Source of the DNA: Lentibacter algarum
Lineage (GTDB): Bacteria; Pseudomonadota; Alphaproteobacteria; Rhodobacterales; Rhodobacteraceae
Assembly (NCBI RefSeq): GCF_040580765.1
Contig: NZ_CP158687.1
Span: 434,001 to 498,000, forward strand
Direction of reading: 5' to 3'
Length of the DNA stretch: 64,000 nt
The notes below the pieces were generated by a model. It did no database searches, had not been told where the DNA came from, and saw only the letters and a list, made by a program, of their open reading frames with translations. This document shows, one piece after another, positions 1-8,703 of this stretch. Each line of letters opens with the position of its first letter. Within the stretch, counting starts at the first letter, position 1. The position numbers and the translations under genes are program-made.

Positions 1-418
1 CCTGAGTCGGGTGTTCGTGGCTGCCATCGCCCGCGTTGAGCACGGCGCAATTGACCTTTTGGGCCAGAAGATCGACCGCACCTGAGCTGCCATGGCGCAC
101 GACGAGGAGATCGGGGTGCATGGCGTTGAGAGTGAGGGCCGTATCAACCAGCGTTTCGCCCTTTTTGATAGAGCTTGCGCCCATGGCCATGTTCATCACA
201 TCTGCGCCGAGGCGCTTGCCTGCAAGCTCGAAAGACGCCTGTGTGCGGGTCGAGTTTTCAAAGAACATATTGATCTGGGTCAGGCCCGCCAGCGCATCGG
301 AGTGTTTGTGCGCAGAGCGATTGAGCGCAACATATTTGTCGGCCAGATCAAGAATAGAAGTGATGTCGGATTGGGAGAGCGGCTCGATCCCTAATAGGTG
401 ACGATGTGCAAAGCTCAT
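1..418 (-). CDS. pyrB: Aspartate carbamoyltransferase catalytic chain, 5' part (window edge)
   Basis: Catalyses carbamoyl phosphate plus aspartate to N-carbamoylaspartate, the committed step of de novo pyrimidine synthesis, in the cytosol. The first 139 residues are visible and the gene runs off the left edge, so its 3' half is missing only because of the window. The carbamoyl-phosphate loop [12 protein letters not shown] lies at residues 53-64, the lysine of the SSIKKGETL loop near residue 85, and [10 protein letters not shown] at 130-139; all are hallmarks of the family. The ATG at 418 gives the usual N-terminus. It is transcribed away from the uracil-DNA glycosylase-like gene, with about 100 bp between the two starts. 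No pyrB leader peptide or PyrR-type attenuator is evident in that gap. Confidence 0.95.
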   Translation of the reverse strand, partial: MSFAHRHLLGIEPLSQSDITSILDLADKYVALNRSAHKHSDALAGLTQINMFFENSTRTQASFELAGKRLGADVMNMAMGASSIKKGETLVDTALTLNAMHPDLLVVRHGSSGAVDLLAQKVNCAVLNAGDGSHEHPTQ

Positions 419-521
419 GGGCTGTCCCTCGCAAATTTCCTGAGCTTATAAAGCGGGGGCGGGGAGCGTGCAATCTGCTTTCGGTGTTTTGGCGGTCTCA
501 GGGATGCGCTAGGGTGTTTGC

Positions 522-1298
522 ATGGAATCGGCACAAGAATACTGGGCGGCGCGGGCGGCTCTTGAATGGCAGGTTGAACTCGGGGCTGATGAGGCGCTGA
601 GCGAAGGGCCTGTGAACCGCTTTGAGCTTGTTGAGAAGGTGAAGGCTAAGCCTGCCTCTGCGAAAGTCGAGGCGGCGCCACATGTGCAGTCTGGATATGT
701 GGAAGCGCCCAAGATTGACGCTGTGGCGGAGGCCCGCACGGCGGCCGAGCAAGCTCAGGATTTGGGCCAGCTGCGTGCGGCGCTGGACCGGTTTGAGCAT
801 TGCGAGCTCAAGCGCGGGGCGCGCAACCTTGTGTTTGCCGATGGCGCGGCTGGGGCGCGTGTGATGATCCTTGGCGAAGCGCCAGACCGAGAGGGGGACC
901 GCGAGGGCAAGCCTTTTGTCGGGCAGTCGGCTGCCCTTTTGGGAAAGATGCTTGGCGCGATAGGTCTGAGCCTTGAAGAAAGTGTTTATGTCAGCACAGT
1001 GATGCCGTGGCGGCTTTTGAACCAGTCGGGGCCAAGTCCTGACGAGATTGCTATGATGCGGCCCTTTGTGGCGCGGCATGTCGCTTTGGCGAAGCCTGAC
1101 ATCTTGATTCTGATGGGTAATATTGCGTGTGATGCGGCGCTGGGGCAGCGCGGAATTACGCGGCTGCGCGGCACATGGGGCGAGGCGTTTGGCTTGCCTG
1201 TGATGCCGATGTTTCCGCCAGAGACTTTGATGCGCCAGCCTGAGCTGAAGCGCGCGGCATGGGCGGATTTGTTAGAGATTAAAGCGAGGCTTGCATGA
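522..1298 (+). CDS. Uracil-DNA glycosylase family 4-like protein, atypical motifs
   Basis: 258 residues with the UDG superfamily fold: motif 1 reads GEAPDREGD...GKPFVG (118-134) and the strand VYVSTVMPWR (156-164) follows as in family 4 enzymes, which remove uracil from DNA and normally carry a 4Fe-4S cluster. By eye three of the four cluster cysteines are absent: C94 is followed by ELK rather than a second Cys, the position in the NVVKCRPP block is Trp163, and the later one is Met178. The motif 2 HPS is FPPE (231-234). About 75 N-terminal residues form a variable extension. The stop overlaps moaB by 4 bp (ATGA), so the two are co-transcribed. Activity on uracil should not be assumed; family membership is clear. 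Confidence 0.85.
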   Translation: MESAQEYWAARAALEWQVELGADEALSEGPVNRFELVEKVKAKPASAKVEAAPHVQSGYVEAPKIDAVAEARTAAEQAQDLGQLRAALDRFEHCELKRGARNLVFADGAAGARVMILGEAPDREGDREGKPFVGQSAALLGKMLGAIGLSLEESVYVSTVMPWRLLNQSGPSPDEIAMMRPFVARHVALAKPDILILMGNIACDAALGQRGITRLRGTWGEAFGLPVMPMFPPETLMRQPELKRAAWADLLEIKARLA

Positions 1299-1837
1299 GC
1301 AGAATTGACGAAAGCCGTGAGTTTATTCCCGTGAGGATTGCTGTTTTGACGGTCAGTGACACGCGGGAGCTGGCAGAGGACCGCTCGGGTGATGTGCTTG
1401 TGGCGCGGCTGACGGAAGCGGGGCATGTGCTGGCGAAACGCGAGATTGTGCGTGATGAGCGCGGGGATATTGCTCAGCAACTGCGCGACTGGGTGGCCAG
1501 TGGTGAAGTTGATGTCATTATCTCGACAGGCGGCACGGGGCTGACAGGGCGGGATGTGACCGTTGAGGCTCATAGGGATGTTTACGAAAAAGAGATCGAC
1601 GCCTTTGGCACGCTGTTTACGATGATCAGCTTTGGCAAAATCGGAACGAGTGCTGTGCAGAGCCGCGCGACCGCGGGTGTGGCGGGCGGGTGCTATCTCT
1701 TCGCGCTGCCAGGCAGCCCAGGAGCGTGTAAGGACGGCTGGGACGACATCCTGAAGTGGCAGCTGGATTATCGTCACCGGCCCTGCAACTTCGTTGAGAT
1801 CATGCCGCGACTTGAAGAGCACAAGCGACGCAAATGA
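1295..1837 (+). CDS. moaB: Molybdenum cofactor biosynthesis protein B
   Basis: MoaB/MogA-family protein of 180 residues, acting in the cytosol in adenylation of molybdopterin before molybdenum insertion. The family signatures TVSDTR (19-24) and STGGTGLTGRD (77-87) are intact, as is the ALPGSPGACKDGW segment (137-149) that shapes the molybdopterin pocket. Length is normal for MoaB. It overlaps the UDG-like gene upstream and the NUDIX gene downstream by 4 bp each, so the three form one transcript. The rest of the molybdenum cofactor genes sit 13 kb away (fdhD-mobA-mobB-moeA). MoaB is called rather than MogA on size and on the LTGRDVT motif; the distinction is family-level. Confidence 0.93.
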   Translation: MSRIDESREFIPVRIAVLTVSDTRELAEDRSGDVLVARLTEAGHVLAKREIVRDERGDIAQQLRDWVASGEVDVIISTGGTGLTGRDVTVEAHRDVYEKEIDAFGTLFTMISFGKIGTSAVQSRATAGVAGGCYLFALPGSPGACKDGWDDILKWQLDYRHRPCNFVEIMPRLEEHKRRK

Positions 1838-2286
1838 ACGATGTCTTTGAGCCATTGGGCCCTCTGATGGAGCCGCAAGACGGACCTGCTCTGATCAAAG
1901 TTGCTGCGATTTATGCCCGCGACACGCATGGCCGCGCGCTGTGCCAGCTTCGGGACGATTTGCCAGGGATTGCTGCCGGCGGGATTTGGGGCCTGTTTGG
2001 CGGCAAGGTCGAGGCGGGCGAGACCCTGCGCGCCGCCGCTGTGCGCGAGTTTTTTGAGGAAACGGGGATTGTGATTGCTGAGGGCGATTTGGGCCCTATG
2101 GTGCAGGTGGCTTCGCAGACTTTGTCAAACTGGCGGATTTATGTGTTTGAGCTTGCTCGGCCTGTGCGCCCAGACGAGATCAGGCTCGGCGAGGGCGCTG
2201 GCTTTGCGTTTTTGACGGAAGCGCAGGTCAGGGACTATGAATTCATCTCGACCTATAAACAGTTTTTTGAAAAGATTTTCGACTGA
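1834..2286 (+). CDS. NUDIX hydrolase
   Basis: 150-residue NUDIX-domain pyrophosphohydrolase. The Nudix box is complete, running from G57 through E63 and the R71-E72-x2-E75-E76 catalytic/Mg-binding cluster to TGI at 77-79 (GGKVEAGETL then REFFEETGI). These enzymes hydrolyse nucleoside diphosphates linked to another moiety; the exact substrate cannot be read from sequence. The N-terminal strand (IKVAAIYARDTHGRALCQLR) is the usual first strand pair. It overlaps moaB by 4 bp and is the last gene of the short operon; a 74-bp gap separates it from the RND adaptor gene. Confidence 0.88.
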   Translation: MNDVFEPLGPLMEPQDGPALIKVAAIYARDTHGRALCQLRDDLPGIAAGGIWGLFGGKVEAGETLRAAAVREFFEETGIVIAEGDLGPMVQVASQTLSNWRIYVFELARPVRPDEIRLGEGAGFAFLTEAQVRDYEFISTYKQFFEKIFD

Positions 2287-2360
2287 AACGCAGGTGTCAT
2301 GCGTATATACTTTGCTATGCCTGCAATTTGCGGCTCTCTGACGTGCCAAAAGGAACATAG

Positions 2361-3821
2361 ATGCGGTTTTTACAGCGTGGTTTGACGGGGCTTTTTATCT
2401 TTGCCGTGACGCTCGGGCTTTTGACCTATGGGGCGATCTTGGTGCGCGGTGCTGTTGAGGACCGTATGAGCCAAGAGGCGCGTGTGCCGCCAGCGCGCGA
2501 GCGGGTTTTTTCTGTGAATGCTCAACGGGTTGTCACAGAAACGCTGACGCCTGTGATTTCGGCTTATGGCGAGGTGAAAAGCCTGCGGACGCTGGAGATC
2601 CGTCCTGCTGTTGGCGGCACTATCGTTGAAATGAGTGAGACATTTGTTGAAGGTGGCAGCTTTGCGGCGGGCGAAGTCATGCTCAAGATTGATGATGCAG
2701 ATGCGCGCGCGGCGTTTGAGCGGGCGGAGGCTGACCAGATGGATGCTGAGGCCGAGGGGCGCGATGCGGCCCGCGCTCTTGCTTTGGCGGGCGATGAGCT
2801 GCGCAATGCTGAGGAGCAGGCGGCCTTGCGCGAGCGTGCGCTCGTGCGTCAACGGGATCTGAAAGCGCGGCGTGTGGGAACAGATGCGGCTGTGGAGGCG
2901 GCAGAAATTGCTGCGAGCGCGGCCAAGGCCGCGGTTTTGACGCGCAGGCAGGCTTTGGCGCAGGCCGAGGCGCGGCTTGACAGTTCGGCCACGCGGCTGG
3001 CGCGGGCGGGCATCCAGCTCTCCGAGGCGGAGCGGCGGCTTGCAGAGACAGAGATCACTGCGCGGTTCGACGGGGTCTTGAGCAGTGTGAACGCGGTTGA
3101 GGGGCGTCTTGTGAGCGCCAACGAACGGCTGGCGGAGTTTGTGGACCCTGATGCGCTTGAAGTGGCGTTTCGGGTTTCGACACAGGATTATGGGCGGCTT
3201 CTGGAGGCGGACGGGCGTCTCAAGACTGCCAAGCTTGATGTGATTTTGGAAGATTTCGGGACCGACCTTGCGACAGAAGCGCGGCTAAGCCGTGCAGGGG
3301 CGGCCAATCTGGGCGGCGAAACGGGCCGTGCGCTCTTTGCTCAGCTGGCCGAGGCCAAGGGCTTTAAACCTGGTGACTTTGTTGGGGTGCAGATTGAAGA
3401 GACGCCGATTGAGGCCGTTTCGCTCATCCCTGCTACGGCGCTGGGGACCGACGGCTCTGTGCTGCTGATTGGTGAGGGTGGACGCCTTGAGCTTGTTCAG
3501 GTGCAGCTTTTGCGGCGACAGGGGGACAGTGTGATCATCCGCGCGCCCGAACTTGCGGGGCAGCTTATTGTCTCAAAGCGCACGCCTCTTTTGGGCGCCG
3601 GGATCAGTGTGACGGCTGTCGAGGCTGGGGCAGAAGCTGTGGCGCCTGCGGCTCCAGAAATGATCGAACTCAGTGAGGAGCGGCGCGCCAAGCTTGTGGC
3701 GGCTGTTGCGGCCAACAAGATGATGCCCAAGGATGTGCAGGAGCGGCTTTTGACGCAGCTTCAGGCGGCTGAAGTTCCGCTGAAGATGGTGGAGCGGATT
3801 GAAAGCCGCATGGGGGGATAA
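2361..3821 (+). CDS. RND efflux pump periplasmic adaptor (HlyD/AcrA family)
   Basis: 486-residue membrane-fusion protein that links an inner-membrane RND permease to an outer-membrane channel. An N-terminal hydrophobic segment (about 7-28) anchors or exports it. The lipoyl half-motifs lie near residues 70-115 and after the alanine/arginine-rich coiled-coil hairpin (about 120-235), followed by beta-barrel (GFKPGDFVGVQIEE) and membrane-proximal domains. The last 50 residues are an additional charged tail (ELSEERRAKLVAAVAANKMM). The permease gene starts 3 bp after the stop, so the pair is one operon. No TolC-like gene lies nearby. The substrate is unknown. Confidence 0.9.
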   Translation: MRFLQRGLTGLFIFAVTLGLLTYGAILVRGAVEDRMSQEARVPPARERVFSVNAQRVVTETLTPVISAYGEVKSLRTLEIRPAVGGTIVEMSETFVEGGSFAAGEVMLKIDDADARAAFERAEADQMDAEAEGRDAARALALAGDELRNAEEQAALRERALVRQRDLKARRVGTDAAVEAAEIAASAAKAAVLTRRQALAQAEARLDSSATRLARAGIQLSEAERRLAETEITARFDGVLSSVNAVEGRLVSANERLAEFVDPDALEVAFRVSTQDYGRLLEADGRLKTAKLDVILEDFGTDLATEARLSRAGAANLGGETGRALFAQLAEAKGFKPGDFVGVQIEETPIEAVSLIPATALGTDGSVLLIGEGGRLELVQVQLLRRQGDSVIIRAPELAGQLIVSKRTPLLGAGISVTAVEAGAEAVAPAAPEMIELSEERRAKLVAAVAANKMMPKDVQERLLTQLQAAEVPLKMVERIESRMGG

Positions 3822-3824
3822 GAC

Positions 3825-6800
3825 ATGCGCGATGTGGGGCTGATCGGCGGGATTATCTCGTATTTTACGCGCCACAGAACTGTGGCCAACCTGCTTTTGG
3901 TGAGCCTGATTGTGGCGGGTCTTGTGGCGATGCCACGAATGCGTGCGCAGTTTTTTCCTGATGTCATTGTTGATAATGTCTCCGTCAGTGTCACATGGGA
4001 AGGCGCTGGCGCAGAAGATGTCGACGCGGGGATTGTGCAGGTTTTGGAGCCTGCTCTTCTGACCGTTGAGGGCGTGGCTGAGGCGACATCTGTATCGCGT
4101 GAAGGCTCTGCGCGGATTGATCTTGATTTTGAACCCGGCTGGGATATGGCGCGCGCGGCTGACGATGTTCAGGCAGCGGTGGATTTTGTCACGCTTCTGC
4201 CCGATGAAGCGGATGATCCAAAAGTCGAGCGGGGCGTTTGGCGCGACCGTGTGACCGATGTTGTGATCACGGGGCCTGTGGGCGCGGACCAGCTGGCGCG
4301 GTTTGCCGATGAATTTGTGGCGCGGCTTTTTCAGGAAGGTGTAACGCGCACCACGATCCGCGGCGTTGCAGGCCAAAAGACCAATGTGATTGTCTCCACG
4401 CGCGACTTGATCGAACACGATATTACCTTTGCCCAAATCGCGGGGGCGATTGGGGAAGAGGTGAATGCTGACCCTGCTGGTGATGTGACTGGGGCCAATG
4501 CGCGGGTGCGCACGGGCGTGGAGAAGCGCAGCCCTGAGCAGATATCCCAAATCGTGATCAAGGCGCTGGCCGATGGCTCCAAGCTGACGATTGGCGATGT
4601 GGCGCGCCTAGAGGTCGAGGGTGCGCTTCGGGGCGAGACATATTTTGTGGGAGAAAACCCCGCTATTTCTGTGCGGGTGGATCGCTCGGCGAGCGGGGAT
4701 GCGATTGGCATTCAGCATTCTGTCGAGAAGGTTGCTGCGGCGCTTGAGGCGACGCTTCCCCCCGATGTTTCGATTGATCTTATTCGGACACGGGCCGAGG
4801 CCATTACGGGGCGTCTCGACATTCTGCTCGACAACGGCTTGATGGGGCTTGGTCTCGTGGTGGCGCTGCTGTTTTTGTTTCTCAATGCACGTACCGCGCT
4901 TTGGGTTGCGGCGGGTATTCCTGTTTCGATGTTGGCTGCGATTGCGCTGATGTTTGCATGGGGGCTGACGATCAATATGATCTCGCTGTTTGCGCTGATC
5001 ATCACGCTTGGCATTGTTGTGGACGATGCGATTGTAGTTGGCGAGCATGCGGATGCGCGGCTCAGGAAGCTGCGTGAGGGGCCTGTGGAGGCAGCAGAAA
5101 ACGCCGCGAAGCGGATGGCGCTGCCTGTGTTCTCAGCCACGTTGACCACTGTCATTGCGTTCTTTGCACTCACCTTTGTGGAGGGCCGCTTTGGCGATCT
5201 GATTTCGGATATTCCTTTCACTGTAGTGGTCGTCTTGCTGGCCAGTTTGGTGGAGTGTTTCCTCATTCTCCCCAACCATATGGCGCACTCACTGAAGCAT
5301 GCGTTTGAGACCCATTGGTACGATTTGCCCAGCCGAGTTGTGAACCGCGGTTTTGAGCATGTTCGGGAGCGTTATTTCCGCCCTGCCATGGTTTGGGTTG
5401 TGAAGCTACGCTACCCTGTTTTTGCGGGTGTGATCCTTGTGCTGGCGAGCCAAGTTGCGTTGTTTGTGCGCGGCGATGTGCAGTGGCGCTTTTTCAATGC
5501 GCCTGAGCGCGCGTCTATTTCGGGCAATTTTGCCATGGTCCCGGGCGCAAGCCGCGAGGATACTTTCACGATGATGCGCTTGCTTCAGCAGACGGTGAAT
5601 GAGCTCGGGGCGGAGTATGAGGCGAAGCATGGCAGAAACCCGATTGATTATGTGCTGGCGCAAGTGGGCGGCAACACATGGCCGCCGCTCGCGGGCGCAG
5701 ATACCAAAGAGCCTGACGAGCTTGGCGCAGTGGCGATTGAGCTGATTGATGCGGATTTGCGACCCTATTCGAGTTTTGCTTTTCTGGCCGAGTTGCAAGA
5801 CCGCTTGCCGACCCATCCACTTCTGGAAACCGTAAGCTTTCGCGGCTGGCGCTCTGGGCCGGGGGGCTCAGCGCTTGATGTTCAGTTCTTTGGTGCAGAT
5901 GCGAATACGTTGAAGGCGGCGAGCGAGGCTTTGAAAGAGGCGGTTGTTCAATATCCCGAAGTCAGCGGTGTTGAGGACGATTTGGCCTATGATAAAGGCG
6001 AGTTTGTGCTGGACTTGAGCGCGCAGGGACAATCGCTTGGATTTACCATTGATGGCGTGGGCCGCGAGTTGCGCCACCGCTTGAGTGGTCTTGAGGCGGC
6101 GACTTATCCTGACGGTGCGCGCTCGGCCACGATCCGAGTGGAGCTGCCTGACGACGAGGTGACGGCGGACTTTATATATCGCACACAGATGCGCGCGCCG
6201 AACGGGCAATACGTTGCACTCTCGGATGTTGTGAGCGTGCGGGAGCAGGCGGGCTTTTCCACCATTCGGCGCGAAAACGGGCTGCGCACTGTTTCTGTCA
6301 CAGGGGACATATCCGAAGATGATGCAGCGCGGGCAGCGGAGATTGTTCAGGCGCTTCAGGACACGATCCTGCCCGATATTGCTTCTCAGTATCAGGTCGA
6401 GTGGCGGCTTTCTGGGCTGTCCGAGCAGGAGGGCGATTTTCTCAACGATGCTTTGACTGGGTTTATCCTGTGTCTTGTGGGGATTTATCTTGTCTTGGCT
6501 TGGGTCTTTGCAAGCTGGACGCGGCCTGCCGTTGTGATGGCGATTATTCCTTTCGGGCTTGTCGGGACAATCTATGGCCATGCCGCTTGGGATGTCCCTT
6601 TGAGCATGTTCACGGTTGTTGGCTTGCTCGGCATGACAGGGATTATCATCAACGACTCGATTGTTCTGATCACCACGATTGACGACTACGCTGAAGAGCG
6701 CGGCCTGATTCCGTCGATTGTTGATGGCGCGGTGGACCGCTTGCGGCCCGTTCTTTTGACCACTTTGACGACAGTTCTGGGCCTTGCACCGCTGCTTTAT

Positions 6801-7205
6801 GAGACAAGTCAGCAGGCGCAATTCCTCAAGCCGACGGTGATCACGCTGGTCTATGGTCTCGGTTTTGGGATGGTTCTTGTGCTGTTGATTGTGCCTTCGC
6901 TGATCGCGATGCAGGCTGATTTTTCAAAGCAGATCAGAAGTTTGCGGCGGGCTTTGCGCGCCAAGGATGCCCGCGCCGTTCAGCTTCCCGTCGGTGTCGG
7001 GGCGGCGCTGATTGGACTGTGGTTTGCGCTGTCGTTGGGCTGGTTTGCTGTGGTGGGGCAGTTTGCGCCGCTGATCGGTTGGCTGGCTGCGGCCAGTACA
7101 GCGCTCGGAGCGCTGGGTGTGTTTCTGGCTGGGGTGGCTGTGATTGTCGCTTTGGTTGCCTTGACGGGCGTAACTCTGTTGGCGCGGGCTCAGTCGCAGC
7201 CCTGA
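3825..7205 (+). CDS. RND efflux pump inner-membrane permease (AcrB/MexF superfamily)
   Basis: 1126-residue proton-driven exporter. TM1 (YFTRHRTVANLLLVSLIVAG) is followed by the first porter domain, TM2-6 (near residues 340-490, with the DDAIVVGEHADAR segment that contains the TM4 acidic pair), a second porter domain, and TM7-12 (about 870-1040, with GIIINDSIVLI). Adaptor and permease form one transcription unit. After the last normal RND helix comes an extra tail of roughly 73 residues with three hydrophobic stretches (GVGAALIGLWFALSLGW, LIGWLAAASTALGALGVF, VAVIVALVALTGVTLLA), which standard pumps lack. The 3' end overlaps the converging DsbD-N-like gene by 16 bp. The substrate is not predictable. 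Confidence 0.93.
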   Translation: MRDVGLIGGIISYFTRHRTVANLLLVSLIVAGLVAMPRMRAQFFPDVIVDNVSVSVTWEGAGAEDVDAGIVQVLEPALLTVEGVAEATSVSREGSARIDLDFEPGWDMARAADDVQAAVDFVTLLPDEADDPKVERGVWRDRVTDVVITGPVGADQLARFADEFVARLFQEGVTRTTIRGVAGQKTNVIVSTRDLIEHDITFAQIAGAIGEEVNADPAGDVTGANARVRTGVEKRSPEQISQIVIKALADGSKLTIGDVARLEVEGALRGETYFVGENPAISVRVDRSASGDAIGIQHSVEKVAAALEATLPPDVSIDLIRTRAEAITGRLDILLDNGLMGLGLVVALLFLFLNARTALWVAAGIPVSMLAAIALMFAWGLTINMISLFALIITLGIVVDDAIVVGEHADARLRKLREGPVEAAENAAKRMALPVFSATLTTVIAFFALTFVEGRFGDLISDIPFTVVVVLLASLVECFLILPNHMAHSLKHAFETHWYDLPSRVVNRGFEHVRERYFRPAMVWVVKLRYPVFAGVILVLASQVALFVRGDVQWRFFNAPERASISGNFAMVPGASREDTFTMMRLLQQTVNELGAEYEAKHGRNPIDYVLAQVGGNTWPPLAGADTKEPDELGAVAIELIDADLRPYSSFAFLAELQDRLPTHPLLETVSFRGWRSGPGGSALDVQFFGADANTLKAASEALKEAVVQYPEVSGVEDDLAYDKGEFVLDLSAQGQSLGFTIDGVGRELRHRLSGLEAATYPDGARSATIRVELPDDEVTADFIYRTQMRAPNGQYVALSDVVSVREQAGFSTIRRENGLRTVSVTGDISEDDAARAAEIVQALQDTILPDIASQYQVEWRLSGLSEQEGDFLNDALTGFILCLVGIYLVLAWVFASWTRPAVVMAIIPFGLVGTIYGHAAWDVPLSMFTVVGLLGMTGIIINDSIVLITTIDDYAEERGLIPSIVDGAVDRLRPVLLTTLTTVLGLAPLLYETSQQAQFLKPTVITLVYGLGFGMVLVLLIVPSLIAMQADFSKQIRSLRRALRAKDARAVQLPVGVGAALIGLWFALSLGWFAVVGQFAPLIGWLAAASTALGALGVFLAGVAVIVALVALTGVTLLARAQSQP

Positions 7206-7969
7206 ATATCAATAGCATTGTCTGTGCCGATCAGCGTCAGGCGCAGGGCTGATCTGTTGAGGGCAAAGGCACCGCTGAGCGCGTGGATGAGCTCTGTTTT
7301 TAGAGTTAGGGTCTGGCCGCTGCGGCTGACCTCTGGGTCTGTGGCCCAAACGAGGGGATCGCCTGTCTCGATTGCAGCGTCTTCCGCTCCGCCGAGATGC
7401 GGCAGGCTGGCGGTCACTGTGAGCTGGATGCCACGCTCTCCAAGAGTTGTGTTGCAGCTCACGTGTTGAGCGCCTGTGCGCGGTACAGTGGCGAGCGCTG
7501 TTTTGATGGCTTGGGTGGCGGCTGTGCTGTCTGCTTTGATTGTCTCATCCACCACGATTTGAAACGGTACGCAGATGTCTTTGCAAACGCCGATATCCAC
7601 TGTGCCTTTGACGCGGATCGGTTTGTCCGAGGTCTTTGGCGTCAGGGAGATCGGGAGCACGAGGCGCCCTGTGTAGATGATTGAGCGCATACCGTTCTGG
7701 CTATAGACAGTTGGCCGCGGCCAAGCGGGTGTGGCACTCGCGAGGTTGCGCGACCCCTGCCAATTGAAGCTTGGCGGGATGCCCGCATCACCTGGTGCAC
7801 GCCAATAGGTGTGCCAGCCTTCTGCCAATGTGATCTCAAGTGCAGCAATGCGGGTGCCGTCAGGCTCGACCCAGCCATGTAAGACGCGGGTTTGGGCCTT
7901 GTCGGCATAGGGGTTGGCCAGCGCAGGGAGTGCGAGGAGGGCGAGGAGAAGTGCGAGCGTTTTTGTCAT
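7190..7969 (-). CDS. DsbD N-terminal-domain-like periplasmic protein
   Basis: 259 residues from the ATG at 7969, chosen because it begins directly with a signal peptide (MTKTLALLLALLALPALANP); an in-frame ATG 18 bp upstream adds residues without purpose. The mature part matches the periplasmic N-terminal module of thiol:disulfide interchange protein DsbD: WHTYWRAPGDAG, and a DIGVCKDICVPF segment supplying a Cys pair about 115 residues in. A later Cys sits in HVSCNTTLG. No transmembrane or thioredoxin domain follows, so it must receive electrons from another protein. It converges on the RND permease gene. Role in periplasmic thiol reduction or cytochrome maturation is inferred. Confidence 0.8.
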   Translation of the reverse strand: MTKTLALLLALLALPALANPYADKAQTRVLHGWVEPDGTRIAALEITLAEGWHTYWRAPGDAGIPPSFNWQGSRNLASATPAWPRPTVYSQNGMRSIIYTGRLVLPISLTPKTSDKPIRVKGTVDIGVCKDICVPFQIVVDETIKADSTAATQAIKTALATVPRTGAQHVSCNTTLGERGIQLTVTASLPHLGGAEDAAIETGDPLVWATDPEVSRSGQTLTLKTELIHALSGAFALNRSALRLTLIGTDNAIDIQGCD

Positions 7970-8097
7970 TTGCCTTAGATGGGCCAAAGCGTGCGAAACG
8001 ACAACTCACAATAGAGCGAGAAAGATTTCGGGGGCGGGCCTTGTGGGCGGCTGGGCGGCTTGGATAGAATGAGGCAAAAGCCAAATGGAGCAAAACG

Positions 8098-8658
8098 GTG
8101 CGTGACGAGAGCGATCTGACAGGGCAACTTCTGATTGCGATGCCCGATATTGGCGATCCGCGGTTTGAGCGTTCTGTGATCCTGATTTGTGAGCATTCGG
8201 CGGAGGGCACGATGGGGCTTATCCTGAACAAGCCGTCAAGTGATGTCTCATTCCATGACCTTGCCGAACAGCTTGAGCTTGGCACGCCTGAAGCTGCGCA
8301 ACAGGTCAATTTCGGTGGGCCTGTCGAGATGGGCCGCGGATTTGTGCTTCACTCCAGCGAATATGTGTCAGGGCGCTCCAGTCATCTGGTTCTGGAGGGG
8401 CTGCGGCTCAGCACATCTCTGGATGTGCTTGAAGATATGGTCACGGGCACAGGGCCGAGCGCGGCACTCTTGATGCTGGGTTATGCAGGCTGGGGCGCGG
8501 GACAGCTTGAAGCCGAAATCCTTGCCAATGGTTGGTTGAGCGGGCCAGCTGATGCGGCGTTTGTTCTCAGCGGTGGCGGCGAAGAGATGTGGAGCGCGGC
8601 GTTGAAGCGGCTTGGCGTCAATCCTCTGCTTCTCTCCGCGACGGCTGGGCGCGCCTGA
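8098..8658 (+). CDS. YqgE/AlgH family protein
   Basis: 186-residue member of the UPF0301 (YqgE/AlgH) family, recognised by LTGQLLIAMPDIGDPRFERS near the N-terminus, the GTMGLILNKPS motif (about 39-49) and the LGYAGWGAGQLEAE block (about 127-140). The biochemical function of the family is not established. The start is GTG, with GGAG 8 bp upstream. It is divergent from the DsbD-N-like gene, with 128 bp between starts, and converges on the tsaC-like gene, from which it is separated by 45 bp holding no clear terminator. Confidence 0.92.
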   Translation: MRDESDLTGQLLIAMPDIGDPRFERSVILICEHSAEGTMGLILNKPSSDVSFHDLAEQLELGTPEAAQQVNFGGPVEMGRGFVLHSSEYVSGRSSHLVLEGLRLSTSLDVLEDMVTGTGPSAALLMLGYAGWGAGQLEAEILANGWLSGPADAAFVLSGGGEEMWSAALKRLGVNPLLLSATAGRA

Positions 8659-8703
8659 GCCTTCCTCTTTTCCAGAAATATCCCGAGCAAGCCTTGAACA
8701 GGT

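Noticed and set aside
36-401. Open frames on the plus strand over pyrB
   Set aside because: They are antisense to the clearly coding pyrB frame and have no family features or ribosome-binding site.
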